Program-made: the position numbers and the translations under genes | Notes under the pieces: generated by a model | Told to the model about the DNA's origin: nothing | Database searches by the model: none | What the model saw: the letters and a program-made list of their open reading frames with translations, nothing else | Part shown: positions 1 to 8,671 of the stretch, in pieces | Numbering within the stretch: the first letter of the stretch is position 1 | How the letters are laid out: every line of letters begins with the position of its first letter | Assembly (NCBI GenBank): GCA_023263845.1 | Contig: JALQUH010000133.1 | Span: 1-36,247, forward strand | Length of the DNA: 36,247 nt | Direction: 5' to 3' | Origin: Candidatus Nanopelagicales bacterium | GTDB taxonomy: Bacteria > Actinomycetota > Actinomycetes > S36-B12

Positions 1-1
1 C

Positions 2-370
2 GTCGCGCCGATCATCGTCGGAGGCAACACGGTCATCGTTGTGGCCTCGCAGAATCGACCGCTGCCTGCCGTCACTCTCGCTGAGGTCCTCGCCACCTCA
101 GATGTTCCCGGGGGCGTGGTGAACATCCTCACGGGTGCCTATGCCGAGATCAGCCCGTGGCTCGCCTCGCACGCGGACGTCAACGCGCTTGACCTCACCG
201 GTGTGGACGACGCTGAACTGGCGAAGCAACTTGCGGTCGACGCCGCGGTCAACGTCAAACGAGTGCTGCCACCCCCGCGTAAGGCACCAGATTGGTTCGA
301 CGATCCCGGCCTCGATCGAATTCGTGCCTTCGTCGAGACGACGACCGTGTGGCATCCCATCGGGGTGTAG
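2..370 (+). CDS. Aldehyde dehydrogenase-family protein, C-terminal part (5' end outside window)
   Basis: The reading frame is open from base 2 and ends at a TAG at 368-370, so only the last ~122 residues are present. The segment GGNTVIVVAS followed by LAEVLATSDVPGGVVNILTG is the standard aldehyde dehydrogenase cofactor-domain pattern. The protein then diverges: where an active enzyme has its GSTEVG stretch, the catalytic Glu and the catalytic Cys (GQxC), this one has a short tail ending in TVWHPIGV. From memory, actinobacterial ALDH-like proteins found near deoC end in a similar KTVWHPxG tail and lack the catalytic half; deoC itself is not visible here. A GTG at 41 lies inside the frame but is not the true start. 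It probably lacks dehydrogenase activity and may be structural or regulatory. Confidence 0.75.
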   Translation, partial: VAPIIVGGNTVIVVASQNRPLPAVTLAEVLATSDVPGGVVNILTGAYAEISPWLASHADVNALDLTGVDDAELAKQLAVDAAVNVKRVLPPPRKAPDWFDDPGLDRIRAFVETTTVWHPIGV

Positions 371-421
371 CTTTCGCGTCGCCTCGCCCAGACTCCTGGG
401 GACTGAGGCCGAACCCTCCCG

Positions 422-433
422 TAGCCTGGGTCG
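422..433 (+). promoter_or_regulatory. Leaderless promoter of lspA (-10 TAGCCT, 6-base spacer)
   Basis: TAGCCT at 422-427 is followed by exactly six bases and then the GTG start at 434. There is no Shine-Dalgarno sequence. The spacing places the transcription start on the start codon itself, the pattern of leaderless actinobacterial mRNAs. The same layout recurs at five other genes in this window. Confidence 0.6.
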
Positions 434-1009
434 GTGACCGCAGAGGAACAGGACGTCGCCGCAGAGCCCATCAGTGTGGCGCGGCCGCGCCTGCTGTGGG
501 TCACCCTCGGTGTCGCCCTGGGCGTCATTGTCATCGACCAGATCACCAAGTCCATCGCGTTGGCCACCCTGCAGCCGCGTATCGCCTCGGGGGAGGGCCC
601 GGTTGAGGTGATCGGATCGGTCCTTCGCTTGACGTTCGTGGAGAACACCGGTGCTGGCTTCGGCATTGGCTCCAACTTCACGTGGGTCTTCGCGCTGATC
701 GCCGTCATCGTCGCCGTCGTCATCATCCGTACGGCGCGCAAGCTCGGCAGCGTCGCCTGGGCCGTTGCCCTCGGTGGCCTCCTCGGCGGCGCGCTGGGCA
801 ACCTCGTCGACCGCATCATTCGCGCGCCAGGATTTGGCGAGGCCTACGCCGGCCCCGGCCAGGGCTATGTCGTGGACTTCATCCAGTTGCCGTATTGGCC
901 CGTCTTCAACGTCGCCGACATGAGCATCGTCGGTTCGGCGATCTTGATGGTGATCCTCACGATCCGCGGCATCCCGCTGACCGGACGCCGACCCGCAGCC
1001 GATGCCTGA
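434..1009 (+). CDS. lspA: Lipoprotein signal peptidase (signal peptidase II)
   Basis: This integral membrane aspartyl protease removes the signal peptide of diacylglyceryl-modified prolipoproteins, the step after Lgt (24127-25143 in this window). The protein has 191 residues with four predicted membrane segments (about 20-45, 83-99, 106-125, 160-178). Family signatures are [12 protein letters not shown] (68-79), a VVDF motif with Asp148, and FNVADMSI with Asp162; the two Asp residues are the catalytic pair. The GTG start at 434 is chosen because it lies six bases after a TAGCCT hexamer and gives a normal short cytoplasmic N terminus. Its 3' end overlaps the next gene by 8 bases, which suggests coupling with the pseudouridine synthase, a common actinobacterial pairing. 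Confidence 0.96.
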   Translation: MTAEEQDVAAEPISVARPRLLWVTLGVALGVIVIDQITKSIALATLQPRIASGEGPVEVIGSVLRLTFVENTGAGFGIGSNFTWVFALIAVIVAVVIIRTARKLGSVAWAVALGGLLGGALGNLVDRIIRAPGFGEAYAGPGQGYVVDFIQLPYWPVFNVADMSIVGSAILMVILTIRGIPLTGRRPAADA

Positions 1010-1922
1010 GATCCGTCGCCTCCCGGTCCCGGAGGGGGTCGCGGGGGAGCGCGTGGATGTGGCGCTCGCCCGCATGCTGGGGCTGTCGCGGTCGGCCGCG
1101 GCCGACCTCGCCGCCAACGGTGCCGTGGAATGCGAGGGCAGGTCGCTGGGCAAGTCCGACCGGCTGGTGGCTGATACCTGGATCGACGTGACGTTCCCCG
1201 ACGCGCCGGTCGAGCGCGAGCCGGAGCCGGTGGAGGGCATGGTGATTCGGTACGACGACGATGACCTCGTCGTCGTCGACAAGCCGGTCGGCGTCGCGGC
1301 GCATCCGAGTCCCGGCTGGGAGGGTCCCACGGTCGTGAGCGGTCTGGCGGCCGCGGGTTACCGCATCTCTACGTCCGGGGCCGCCGAACGTCAGGGCATC
1401 GTGCACCGCCTGGATGTGGGAACCACGGGTCTGATGGTGGTCGCCAAGAGCGAATCGGCGTACACGCACCTGAAGGCGCAGTTCAAGGATCGCGCCCCGA
1501 CGAAGATCTACCGAGCGATAGCGCAGGGCTTGCTCGATCCGCTGCAGGGCACGATCGATGCGCCGATCGGGCGCCATCCCGGGGCCGACTACAAGATGGC
1601 GGTTGTGACCGGCGGCAAGCCGAGCGTCACCCACTACGAGACGCTCGAGGCCTTTCCCTACGCAAGCCTGCTCGAGGTCGACCTGGAGACCGGGCGCACT
1701 CATCAGATTCGGGTGCACATGGCAGCGATGCGGCATCCGCTCGTCGGTGACCTGACGTATGGCGCCGACCCCACCCTTGCCGAGCGACTCGGTCTGACCC
1801 GGCCAGCCCTGCACGCGGCCCGGCTGGAGATCGAGCATCCATCGACCGGCGAGTGGCTCGCCTTTGAGTCGCCAGACCCGCCGGACTTTGCGCAGGCCCT
1901 GCACCGCCTGCGAGACCTGTAG
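1002..1922 (+). CDS. rluD: RluA/RluD-family 23S rRNA pseudouridine synthase
   Basis: The enzyme isomerises specific uridines of large-subunit rRNA to pseudouridine in the cytoplasm. The 306-residue protein has an N-terminal S4 RNA-binding domain (about residues 15-65) and a catalytic domain containing [10 protein letters not shown], with catalytic Asp138. A conserved [10 protein letters not shown] motif lies near residue 232. The ATG at 1002 lies inside lspA (8-base overlap) and gives an N terminus typical of the family ([20 protein letters not shown]). RluD is the closest family assignment; the exact uridine targets cannot be read from sequence, and the generic RluA-family label is safer. 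Confidence 0.9.
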   Translation: MPEIRRLPVPEGVAGERVDVALARMLGLSRSAAADLAANGAVECEGRSLGKSDRLVADTWIDVTFPDAPVEREPEPVEGMVIRYDDDDLVVVDKPVGVAAHPSPGWEGPTVVSGLAAAGYRISTSGAAERQGIVHRLDVGTTGLMVVAKSESAYTHLKAQFKDRAPTKIYRAIAQGLLDPLQGTIDAPIGRHPGADYKMAVVTGGKPSVTHYETLEAFPYASLLEVDLETGRTHQIRVHMAAMRHPLVGDLTYGADPTLAERLGLTRPALHAARLEIEHPSTGEWLAFESPDPPDFAQALHRLRDL

Positions 1923-2041
1923 GTCTCCCCGACCTTCTCCGCCTCTTGCCGTAGCGGTGGACTCGGCGGGTTCGTGGGGCGGTTGGGACGGATGAGGCAG
2001 GTAGGCCGGGCGCTACTCGGACGGTCCACCGACTGCCGCGG

Positions 2042-2057
2042 CGTGTCGTGCGACACG
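2042..2057. repeat. 7-bp inverted repeat upstream of dnaE
   Basis: CGTGTCG (2042-2048) and CGACACG (2051-2057) form a perfect inverted repeat around a 2-base centre. It sits 49-64 bases before the dnaE start in the 183-base gap after the pseudouridine synthase gene. It could be a protein binding site or part of a small hairpin. It does not match the actinobacterial LexA box. Confidence 0.35.
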
Positions 2058-2093
2058 GCTGGTCGCGAGGTCGGCGTCGTCGGTCCGGAGCCA

Positions 2094-2105
2094 TAGGGTG
2101 TCTAG
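2094..2105 (+). promoter_or_regulatory. Leaderless promoter of dnaE (-10 TAGGGT, 6-base spacer)
   Basis: TAGGGT at 2094-2099 is followed by six bases and the GTG start at 2106. No Shine-Dalgarno sequence is visible, so transcription is inferred to begin at the start codon. Confidence 0.62.
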
Positions 2106-5100
2106 GTGACGTCGGAGGGCTCGAGCAGCGATTTCGTGCACCTCCACGTCCACACCGAGTTCTCCATGCTCGACGGTGCCAGTCGCGTGCCCGATCTTGT
2201 TGGTGAGGCAGCCCGTCTCGGCATGCCCGCCCTCGCGATGACCGACCACGGCACGCTCTACGGTGCCTACGACTTCTACAAGGCGGCCACCGCCGCGGGC
2301 ATCAAGCCGATCATTGGCCTCGAGGGTTACTACGCCCCGCAGGGTCGCTTCGAACGTCGGCCGTTCGACTTCGGTGGCGGATTCGACGAGAAGGCGAGCG
2401 AGGACGGCAGCGGCGGTCGCGGCAAGCAGAGCTACACCCACATGACCCTGTGGGCGGAAAACACCCCGGGCATGCACAACCTCTTCCGGTTGGCCTCGCT
2501 GGCCAGCCTCGAGGGCTACTACTTCAAGCCACGGTTCGACCGTGAACTCATGCAGACGTACAGCAAGGGGCTCATCGGCACCACCGGCTGCCCCTCCGGT
2601 GAGGTCAATCGGTGGTTGCAGGCCGGCAACTACGACAAGGCCCTCGCCGCCGCAGCGGACATGCGCGACATTCTCGGCGCGGACAACTATTTCGTCGAGG
2701 TGATGGATCACGGGCTCGCGATTGAGCGACGGTTCCGCGAGGACCTGCTCAAGATCGCCCGATCGCTAGACCTGCCGCTCATCGCCACCAACGACCTGCA
2801 CTACGTCCATGCCGCCGACGCCGACACCCACGACGTGCTGCTCTGCATCGGCACGCGCACCACCATGGACGACCCGAAGCGTTTCCGCTTCGACGCGCGC
2901 GACTTCTACCTGAAGACATCCGCGGAGATGCGCTCGGTGTGGAACGAGTTGCCCGAGGCGTGCAACAACACCCTGCTCATCGCCGAGCGCTGCGAGGTCC
3001 GCTTCAACGAAGGCGCCAACCTCATGCCGCAGTTTCCGGTGCCGGAAGGCGAGTCCGAAGAGTCGTGGCTGGTCAAGGAGGTCGAGCGCGGGCTGACACG
3101 TCGATACCCGAACGGCGTACCCGACGATGTGCGCCGTCAGGCCAGCTATGAGCTCGACGTCATCGCGCAGATGGGCTTCCCCGGTTACTTCCTCGTGGTC
3201 GCCGACCTGGTTCGCCACGCCAAGGAGAGCGGCATTCGCGTCGGTCCGGGTCGTGGTTCAGCAGCCGGCGCGATGATCGCCTACGCGCTCGGCATTACTG
3301 ACCTTGACCCCATCGCACACGGCCTGCTCTTCGAGCGGTTCCTCAATCCCGAACGCATCTCGATGCCCGACATCGATATCGACTTCGACGAACGTCGACG
3401 CGGCGACATGATCCGCTACGCGACCGAGACGTACGGCGAGGAGCGTGTCGCGCAGATCGTCACCTTCGGGTCCATCAAAGCCAAGGCGGCCATCAAGGAC
3501 GCCGCCCGCGTCCTCGGCTACCCCTATGCCCTCGGTGACCGCATATCCAAGGCGATGCCGCCCTCGGTCATGGGCAAGGACATCCCGCTGTCAGGTGTCT
3601 TCGACTCCTCACATTCGCGGTACGGGGAGGCGGCGGAGTTCCGCACGCTCTACGAGACCGAACCCGACGTTCGAACGGTTGTCGATACCGCGGTCGGCCT
3701 GGAGGGTCTGAAGCGGCAGCCGGGTGTGCACGCGGCCGGTGTCATCCTGTGCCGCGAACCGTTGATCGACGTCATCCCGGTGTGGCGGCGCGAGCAGGAT
3801 GGAGCCGTCATCACCCAGTTCGACATGGGTGCCTGCGAAAGCCTCGGCCTGCTCAAGATGGACTTCCTCGGGCTGCGGAATCTCACCGTTCTCGATGACT
3901 GCCTACTCAATATTCAGACGAATCGCGATCAGACGGTCGTCCTCGAAGACCTCACCCTTGACGATCCCGCGGCGTACGAACTGCTCTCGCGCGGCGACAC
4001 GCTCGGGGTCTTCCAGCTTGATGGCGGACCGATGCGCGCCCTGCTGCGATCGATGCAGCCGGACAACTTCGAGGACATCTCGGCGGTGCTCGCGCTCTAC
4101 CGTCCAGGCCCGATGGGCGCCAACGCCCATAACGACTACGCCGATCGCAAGAATGGCCGCAAGCCCGTGGTGCCGATCCATCCGGAGTTGGCCGAGCCGC
4201 TCGCGGAGATCCTCGGTGACACCTACGGCCTGATCGTGTATCAGGAGCAGGTCATGGCGATCGCGCAGCAGTTGGCGGGCTACTCGCTCGGCAAGGCCGA
4301 TCTGCTGCGCCGCGCGATGGGCAAGAAGAAGAAGGAGATCCTCGACAAGGAGTACATCCCCTTCCGCGACGGCATGCAGGCCAACGGCTACTCCGAGGAT
4401 GCCATCGCCACCCTGTGGGAGATCCTCGTCCCCTTCTCGGACTACGCCTTCAACAAGGCGCACACGGCCGGCTACGGCCTCGTGTCGTACTGGACGGCGT
4501 ATCTCAAAGCCAACTATCCGCAGGAGTACATGGCCGCGCTGCTCACCAGCGTCAAGGACGACAAGGACAAGAGCGCGGTCTACCTCAACGAGTGTCGGCG
4601 CATGGGGATCAAGGTGCTGCCGCCGGATGTCAACGACTCGGACTTCGACTTCACGCCGCGCGGAAGCGACATTCGCTTTGGCCTTTCGGCGGTGCGCAAC
4701 GTGGGCGCGAACGTCGTCGACTCGATCATCGCCACCCGCACGTCGCACGGCCGATACGCGAGCTTCATGGACTTCATTGACTCCGTGGATGTATCCGTCT
4801 GCAACAAGCGCGTGGTCGACAGTCTTATCAAGGCCGGTGCCTTTGACTCCCTCGGTGATTCGCGCCGAGGCCTGGTCTCGATCCACGAGCAGGTCATCGA
4901 TGCCGCCGTTGAACTCAAGCGGGCCGAAGCCATCGGCCAGTTCGATCTCTTCGGCGGCATGGGTGAGGATTCCGACGACGCGGGCCTGCGCGTCATTCCG
5001 GAGATTCCGCTGGGGGAGTGGGAGAAGTCGATCGTCCTCGCCAACGAGCGCGAGATGCTGGGCCTTTATGTCTCGGACCATCCACTCCACGGCTTGGAAC

Positions 5101-5654
5101 AGGTCCTCGCCACTGCAAGCGACTGCTCGATCGCTCAACTGCACCAGGGCGAGCGGTCCGAGGGCTCGACGGTGACGATCGGCGGCCTGGTGACCGGCGT
5201 GCAACGCAAGACAACCAAGCAAGGTTCGGTGTGGGCCATCGTCACACTCGAGGACCTTGATGGCGCGATCGACGTCATGGTCTTCCCGCAGACCTACGTT
5301 GGGTTCGGCACATTGCTTGCCGAGGACGCCGTCGTGCTCATCAAGGGCCGCATCGATCGGCCGGATGAGGACGCTCCGCGCATCGTGGCGATGGAAGTGA
5401 GTCAGCCCGACGTGAGCGAGGTCGAGTCCGGCCCGGTGCGCCTCACCGTGGCAGCGGCTCGGTGCATTCCGCCGGTGGTGGAGCGCTTGAAGGAAATCCT
5501 TGCAGTCCATCCGGGCACCGTCGAAGTGCACCTGCACCTCATGGCCGCCGGACGTACGACGGTGCTACGCATCGACGACCGCCTCCGTGTCACCCCCGCA
5601 CCCGCCCTTTTCGCCGATCTCAAGGCGCTTCTCGGGCCGGGATGCCTGGGTTGA
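2106..5654 (+). CDS. dnaE: DNA polymerase III alpha subunit (replicative polymerase)
   Basis: This is the C-family replicative DNA polymerase. It has 1182 residues, the usual size for actinobacterial DnaE1. The N-terminal PHP domain (about 8-220) keeps its metal-binding motifs: HLHVHTEFS, DHGTLYG, PSGEVNR and TNDLHY. The polymerase core carries the catalytic acidic motif PDIDIDF (Asp422, Asp424) and a third conserved Asp586 in KMDFLGLRNL. An internal sliding-clamp binding motif, QFDLFG, lies at 945-950, followed by an OB-fold around 1010-1090 (VTIGGLVTGVQRKTTKQGS). The intact PHP motifs suggest built-in proofreading, as known for mycobacterial DnaE1. The GTG start at 2106 is fixed by the promoter hexamer just upstream. 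The stop overlaps the following ATG (TGATG). Confidence 0.97.
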   Translation: MTSEGSSSDFVHLHVHTEFSMLDGASRVPDLVGEAARLGMPALAMTDHGTLYGAYDFYKAATAAGIKPIIGLEGYYAPQGRFERRPFDFGGGFDEKASEDGSGGRGKQSYTHMTLWAENTPGMHNLFRLASLASLEGYYFKPRFDRELMQTYSKGLIGTTGCPSGEVNRWLQAGNYDKALAAAADMRDILGADNYFVEVMDHGLAIERRFREDLLKIARSLDLPLIATNDLHYVHAADADTHDVLLCIGTRTTMDDPKRFRFDARDFYLKTSAEMRSVWNELPEACNNTLLIAERCEVRFNEGANLMPQFPVPEGESEESWLVKEVERGLTRRYPNGVPDDVRRQASYELDVIAQMGFPGYFLVVADLVRHAKESGIRVGPGRGSAAGAMIAYALGITDLDPIAHGLLFERFLNPERISMPDIDIDFDERRRGDMIRYATETYGEERVAQIVTFGSIKAKAAIKDAARVLGYPYALGDRISKAMPPSVMGKDIPLSGVFDSSHSRYGEAAEFRTLYETEPDVRTVVDTAVGLEGLKRQPGVHAAGVILCREPLIDVIPVWRREQDGAVITQFDMGACESLGLLKMDFLGLRNLTVLDDCLLNIQTNRDQTVVLEDLTLDDPAAYELLSRGDTLGVFQLDGGPMRALLRSMQPDNFEDISAVLALYRPGPMGANAHNDYADRKNGRKPVVPIHPELAEPLAEILGDTYGLIVYQEQVMAIAQQLAGYSLGKADLLRRAMGKKKKEILDKEYIPFRDGMQANGYSEDAIATLWEILVPFSDYAFNKAHTAGYGLVSYWTAYLKANYPQEYMAALLTSVKDDKDKSAVYLNECRRMGIKVLPPDVNDSDFDFTPRGSDIRFGLSAVRNVGANVVDSIIATRTSHGRYASFMDFIDSVDVSVCNKRVVDSLIKAGAFDSLGDSRRGLVSIHEQVIDAAVELKRAEAIGQFDLFGGMGEDSDDAGLRVIPEIPLGEWEKSIVLANEREMLGLYVSDHPLHGLEQVLATASDCSIAQLHQGERSEGSTVTIGGLVTGVQRKTTKQGSVWAIVTLEDLDGAIDVMVFPQTYVGFGTLLAEDAVVLIKGRIDRPDEDAPRIVAMEVSQPDVSEVESGPVRLTVAAARCIPPVVERLKEILAVHPGTVEVHLHLMAAGRTTVLRIDDRLRVTPAPALFADLKALLGPGCLG

Positions 5655-6172
5655 TGCGACGGGTCGGTGTCGGCGTCATCGCCGTACTCAGCACCATCGC
5701 GTTCGGTGCACTTCTCGGTTGGCTGTGGGAGGCCTGGGCGCCGCGGGTGGTGCTGGAAGTGGCCGGTGACGGCAAGGCCTACCCGGAGGGATTCCAACCC
5801 GAGGGCTACATGGGCGATGACGGAGTCGCCGCCATCTTGTGCGCGGTGGCTGGGCTCATCGTCGGGCTGGTGGTGGTGCTCCTAGCACGGCGCGTCGGTC
5901 ACACCCCCAAGATCACCATGTGGACTCTCGGCATCGTCATCGGTCTCGGCATCATCGGTGCCGTCGTAATGCGCCAGGTGGGCCTCGCCCTGGACGACGT
6001 CGATCTGCCCGCGGAGTTGGCCGCGGCCCAGCCGGGCGATCTGCTGACCTCGCCGTTGAAGTTGCGGATGCCGGGGGTGCTCGTGCTGTGGCCCGCGATG
6101 AGTGCCCTGGTGGTCTTCATCGTCGCGCTCAATGATTGGTGGCAGGCGCGTCGCGTCACTGCTCAGGTGTGA
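5654..6172 (+). CDS. Membrane protein of unknown function downstream of dnaE (possible DUF2567 family)
   Basis: The 172-residue protein has about four hydrophobic segments (roughly 5-28, 57-78, 86-106 and 138-155). An acidic stretch, YPEGFQPEGYMGDD, precedes the second segment and is probably extracytoplasmic. The length, topology and position behind dnaE resemble the DUF2567 membrane proteins of actinobacteria, but I assign that family from memory and with caution. The ATG at 5654 overlaps the dnaE stop (TGATG), implying coupled translation; an alternative in-frame ATG at 5642 would add four residues. The 3' end overlaps the convergent YbaK gene by 10 bases. The function is not known. Confidence 0.75.
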   Translation: MRRVGVGVIAVLSTIAFGALLGWLWEAWAPRVVLEVAGDGKAYPEGFQPEGYMGDDGVAAILCAVAGLIVGLVVVLLARRVGHTPKITMWTLGIVIGLGIIGAVVMRQVGLALDDVDLPAELAAAQPGDLLTSPLKLRMPGVLVLWPAMSALVVFIVALNDWWQARRVTAQV

Positions 6173-6654
6173 ACCACGATCTTGGCCACGTCGGCCGAGA
6201 TCAACGCCACGAGGTCGGCAGGGGCGAGACCTATGTCCAGGCCACGGCGACCGCCCGACACGTAGATCGTCGGATGCTCCATCGCTGAGGCGTCCAGCAC
6301 CGTTGGCGACACGATCCGCTGCCCCAGGGGCGAAATGCCGCCCACGACGTAGCCGGTCAGACGTTCCGCGACCGGTACCTCCATCATGCGTGCCTTCTTG
6401 CCGCCCCGAGCCGCCGCCAATGCCTTCAGATCGAGCATCCCGCTCACCGGCACGATGGCGACGACCGGCCTGTCATCCACGAGGGCCAGCAGGGTCTTAA
6501 ACACCGTCGCCGGATCGAGGCCGAGTGCCTGTGCCGCTTCCATGCCGAAGTTTGTTGCCGCGGGATCATGCTCGTACGTCGAGACCGTGTGTTCAACGCC
6601 AACGCGGTTCAGCAACGACAATGCCGGGGTCCCGCCGCCAGACTTCTTGGCCAC
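6163..6654 (-). CDS. ybaK: YbaK/EbsC-type aminoacyl-tRNA deacylase
   Basis: YbaK proteins hydrolyse mischarged Cys-tRNA(Pro), protecting translation from cysteine misincorporation. The 163-residue protein has the family layout: an N-terminal HTVSTYEHDP segment, the conserved GLDPATVFKTLLALVD stretch with a catalytic-type Lys, GKKARMM, and the glycine-rich GYVVGGISPLGQ motif. It starts with GTG at 6654, six bases after the stop of the LON-domain gene, and has no Shine-Dalgarno sequence, so it probably depends on translational coupling. Its 3' end overlaps the plus-strand membrane protein gene by 10 bases. ProX or other deacylase specificities cannot be excluded from sequence alone. Confidence 0.9.
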   Translation of the reverse strand: MAKKSGGGTPALSLLNRVGVEHTVSTYEHDPAATNFGMEAAQALGLDPATVFKTLLALVDDRPVVAIVPVSGMLDLKALAAARGGKKARMMEVPVAERLTGYVVGGISPLGQRIVSPTVLDASAMEHPTIYVSGGRRGLDIGLAPADLVALISADVAKIVVHT

Positions 6655-6660
6655 GATCGC

Positions 6661-7317
6661 CTAGTTGGGACTGACCTGCTCGCGCGTCAGGTCGACGGCG
6701 GGCAAGGACGGGATCGCTTCGATGAGTGCGACTTCGCGCCGCAGGAAGGCGAGTTCATCGCGCAGGCGGCGGGTGTCGTCGCTTGCCGACAGGAACTCCT
6801 GGCGCATCGGGAGGTCGGCGACGACGGCCGCCGCAACAAGGTAGGACAGCACGCGCGGATCGTCGGGCAGGTCCTCGTCGTCAGTCTCGGTGAAGATCGA
6901 TCGGTACGCCGTAAAAGCTTCGATCACCGCCTCGCCCAAGGCATCGGCCGCCTCACCGGGGAATTCGTCGAGCAGCTGGACCTCGGCGCGCAGGTAGGGG
7001 AGTTCGTCGTTCAGCGACACGATCCGGAAACGTTCGGTGCCGACGGTGACGATGTCGGACCTGCCGTCCTCCAGGGTGTCAACCTCCCGCAGCGAGGCGA
7101 AGGTACCGACCTCGAACAGGGCGTTCACGCCATCGGCGCCCACCTCGCGGCCGTCGCGGATCGCGACAACGCCGAAGCCACGATCATCCTCGGGGAGGGC
7201 GGAGACGTCGTCGAGCAGCCGGCGGTAACGGGGTTCGAAGATGTGCAGGGGCAGGACCAGGCCGGGGACCAGCACGCTCCCGAGGGGGAACAGTGGGATC
7301 AGGCGGGTCTCGCTCAT
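6661..7317 (-). CDS. Stand-alone LON substrate-binding-domain protein
   Basis: The 218-residue protein resembles the N-terminal substrate-recognition domain of Lon protease without the ATPase and peptidase parts. It begins with the typical LIPLFPLGSVLVPGLVLPLHIFEPRYRRL pattern (about residues 5-34), followed by FGVVAIRDGREVG, VGTFASL and the C-terminal helical half. Such LON-only proteins are common in actinobacteria; their role is not established and may be substrate binding or protein quality control. The ATG at 7317 lies six bases downstream of a minus-strand TAGCCT hexamer, so the mRNA is probably leaderless. It is the first gene of a two-gene minus-strand unit with the YbaK-type deacylase. 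Confidence 0.88.
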   Translation of the reverse strand: MSETRLIPLFPLGSVLVPGLVLPLHIFEPRYRRLLDDVSALPEDDRGFGVVAIRDGREVGADGVNALFEVGTFASLREVDTLEDGRSDIVTVGTERFRIVSLNDELPYLRAEVQLLDEFPGEAADALGEAVIEAFTAYRSIFTETDDEDLPDDPRVLSYLVAAAVVADLPMRQEFLSASDDTRRLRDELAFLRREVALIEAIPSLPAVDLTREQVSPN

Positions 7318-7329
7318 GACGCCAGGCTA
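7318..7329 (-). promoter_or_regulatory. Leaderless promoter of the LON-domain gene (-10 TAGCCT)
   Basis: On the minus strand TAGCCT (7329 to 7324) is followed by six bases and then the ATG at 7317. It faces the hisD promoter across a 43-base gap. Confidence 0.6.
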
Positions 7330-7348
7330 GACCGCCACGACCTCCACC

Positions 7349-7360
7349 TACACTTGACGG
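7349..7360 (+). promoter_or_regulatory. Leaderless promoter of hisD (-10 TACACT, 6-base spacer)
   Basis: TACACT at 7349-7354 is followed by six bases and the GTG start at 7361. No leader, attenuator or T-box can fit, because the whole gap to the divergent gene is 43 bases. Confidence 0.62.
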
Positions 7361-8668
7361 GTGATCCAGCGCATCGACCTTCGTGGCAGCACCGTCGACC
7401 CGCGCGCGGTTCTCCCGCGCGCCGATGTCGATGTCGAGCACGCGACCCAAACGGTGTTGCCGATCATCGACGATGTTCGGACCCGGGGTGCAGAGGCTGT
7501 CCTGGAGTGGACCGAGAAGCTCGACCGAATTCGCCCGCCCCACCTGCGCGTCCCCCAATCGGTCATTGACGAGGCCGTCGCGACTCTGGACCCCGCCGTC
7601 CGCGCAGCCCTGGAGGAAGCCATCCGTCGTGCCCGCCTGGTCCATACCGACCAGGTTCGCCATGACGTCACAACCCAGGTCGTTGACGGCGGCACCGTCA
7701 CCGAGCGGTGGGTGCCGGTCTCTCGCGTCGGGCTCTATGTGCCCGGTGGCCGAGCCGTCTACCCCAGCAGCGTGGTCATGAACGTTGTTCCCGCGCAGAT
7801 TGCCGGGGTGGGGTCCTTGTGCGTGGTCTCGCCCGCACAGCAGGACTTCGGTGGACTCCCGCACCCGACCATCCTGGCCGCGTGTGGCCTGCTCGGCGTC
7901 GACGAGGTGTACGCGGTGGGCGGCGCCCAAGCGATTGCGATGCTGGCCTACGGCATGGACCTGCCGGACGGTGGTCGCTGCGAGCGCGTCGACATGGTGA
8001 CCGGGCCCGGCAATATCTGGGTGACCGCTGCCAAGCGGGCTCTCAAGGGAGAGATCGGCATTGACTCCGAGGCGGGGCCGACCGAGGTGGCGATCCTGGC
8101 CGACGACACGGCAGACGCTGCGTGCGTGGCCGCGGACCTCATCAGCCAGGCCGAACACGACACGATCGCCGCCGCGGTCCTGGTGACGACATCACCCGAG
8201 CTAGCCGATGCCGTCCAGGCCGAGGTCGACACGCAACTGGCCCAGACCAAGCACATCGAGCGCATCAGCGAAGCCCTCGCCGGTCCGCAGAGCGGCATCG
8301 TGCTCGTCGATGATCTCGCGCAGGGCTTGCGCGTGATTGATGCCTACGCTGCCGAGCACCTGGAGATCCATACCCGTGACGCGCGCGACGTCGCCCTTCG
8401 CGTGACCAATGCGGGGGCGATTTTCGTGGGGGCCAACGCACCGGTGTCCCTCGGTGACTACTGCGCCGGCTCCAACCACGTCCTTCCGACTGGTGGCTCT
8501 GCAGCGCACTCGTCAGGCCTGTCAGTGCAGACCTTCCTGCGCGGCATCCACATCATCGACTACGACGCCGCAGCTCTCGCCGACGTCGCCGATCACGTCG
8601 TCGCCCTCGCCCTGGCCGAGGACCTGCCCGGTCACGCTGCGGCGATCACGATTCGACGACGGGACTAG
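7361..8668 (+). CDS. hisD: Histidinol dehydrogenase
   Basis: HisD carries out the last two steps of histidine synthesis, oxidising L-histidinol to L-histidine with NAD+ and zinc. The 435-residue protein is of standard length. Visible motifs are the glycine-rich [15 protein letters not shown], the NAD-binding region with [12 protein letters not shown], and the zinc and catalytic residues: SQAEHD (Gln and His), AAEHLEIHT (Glu and His) and [15 protein letters not shown] (Asp and His). It is the first gene of the plus-strand his run. The start is a GTG directly after a leaderless promoter, and hisC follows after 3 bases. Confidence 0.97.
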   Translation: MIQRIDLRGSTVDPRAVLPRADVDVEHATQTVLPIIDDVRTRGAEAVLEWTEKLDRIRPPHLRVPQSVIDEAVATLDPAVRAALEEAIRRARLVHTDQVRHDVTTQVVDGGTVTERWVPVSRVGLYVPGGRAVYPSSVVMNVVPAQIAGVGSLCVVSPAQQDFGGLPHPTILAACGLLGVDEVYAVGGAQAIAMLAYGMDLPDGGRCERVDMVTGPGNIWVTAAKRALKGEIGIDSEAGPTEVAILADDTADAACVAADLISQAEHDTIAAAVLVTTSPELADAVQAEVDTQLAQTKHIERISEALAGPQSGIVLVDDLAQGLRVIDAYAAEHLEIHTRDARDVALRVTNAGAIFVGANAPVSLGDYCAGSNHVLPTGGSAAHSSGLSVQTFLRGIHIIDYDAAALADVADHVVALALAEDLPGHAAAITIRRRD

Positions 8669-8671
8669 CCG

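Noticed and set aside
98-1330. Long minus-strand open frame opposite lspA and the pseudouridine synthase gene
   Set aside because: It is a GC-rich shadow with low-complexity Arg/Asp-rich translation and no recognisable domain, and both genes on the other strand are certain.
3903-5537. 544-codon minus-strand open frame inside dnaE
   Set aside because: It is antisense to well-conserved polymerase domains; composition follows from third-position GC on the opposite strand.
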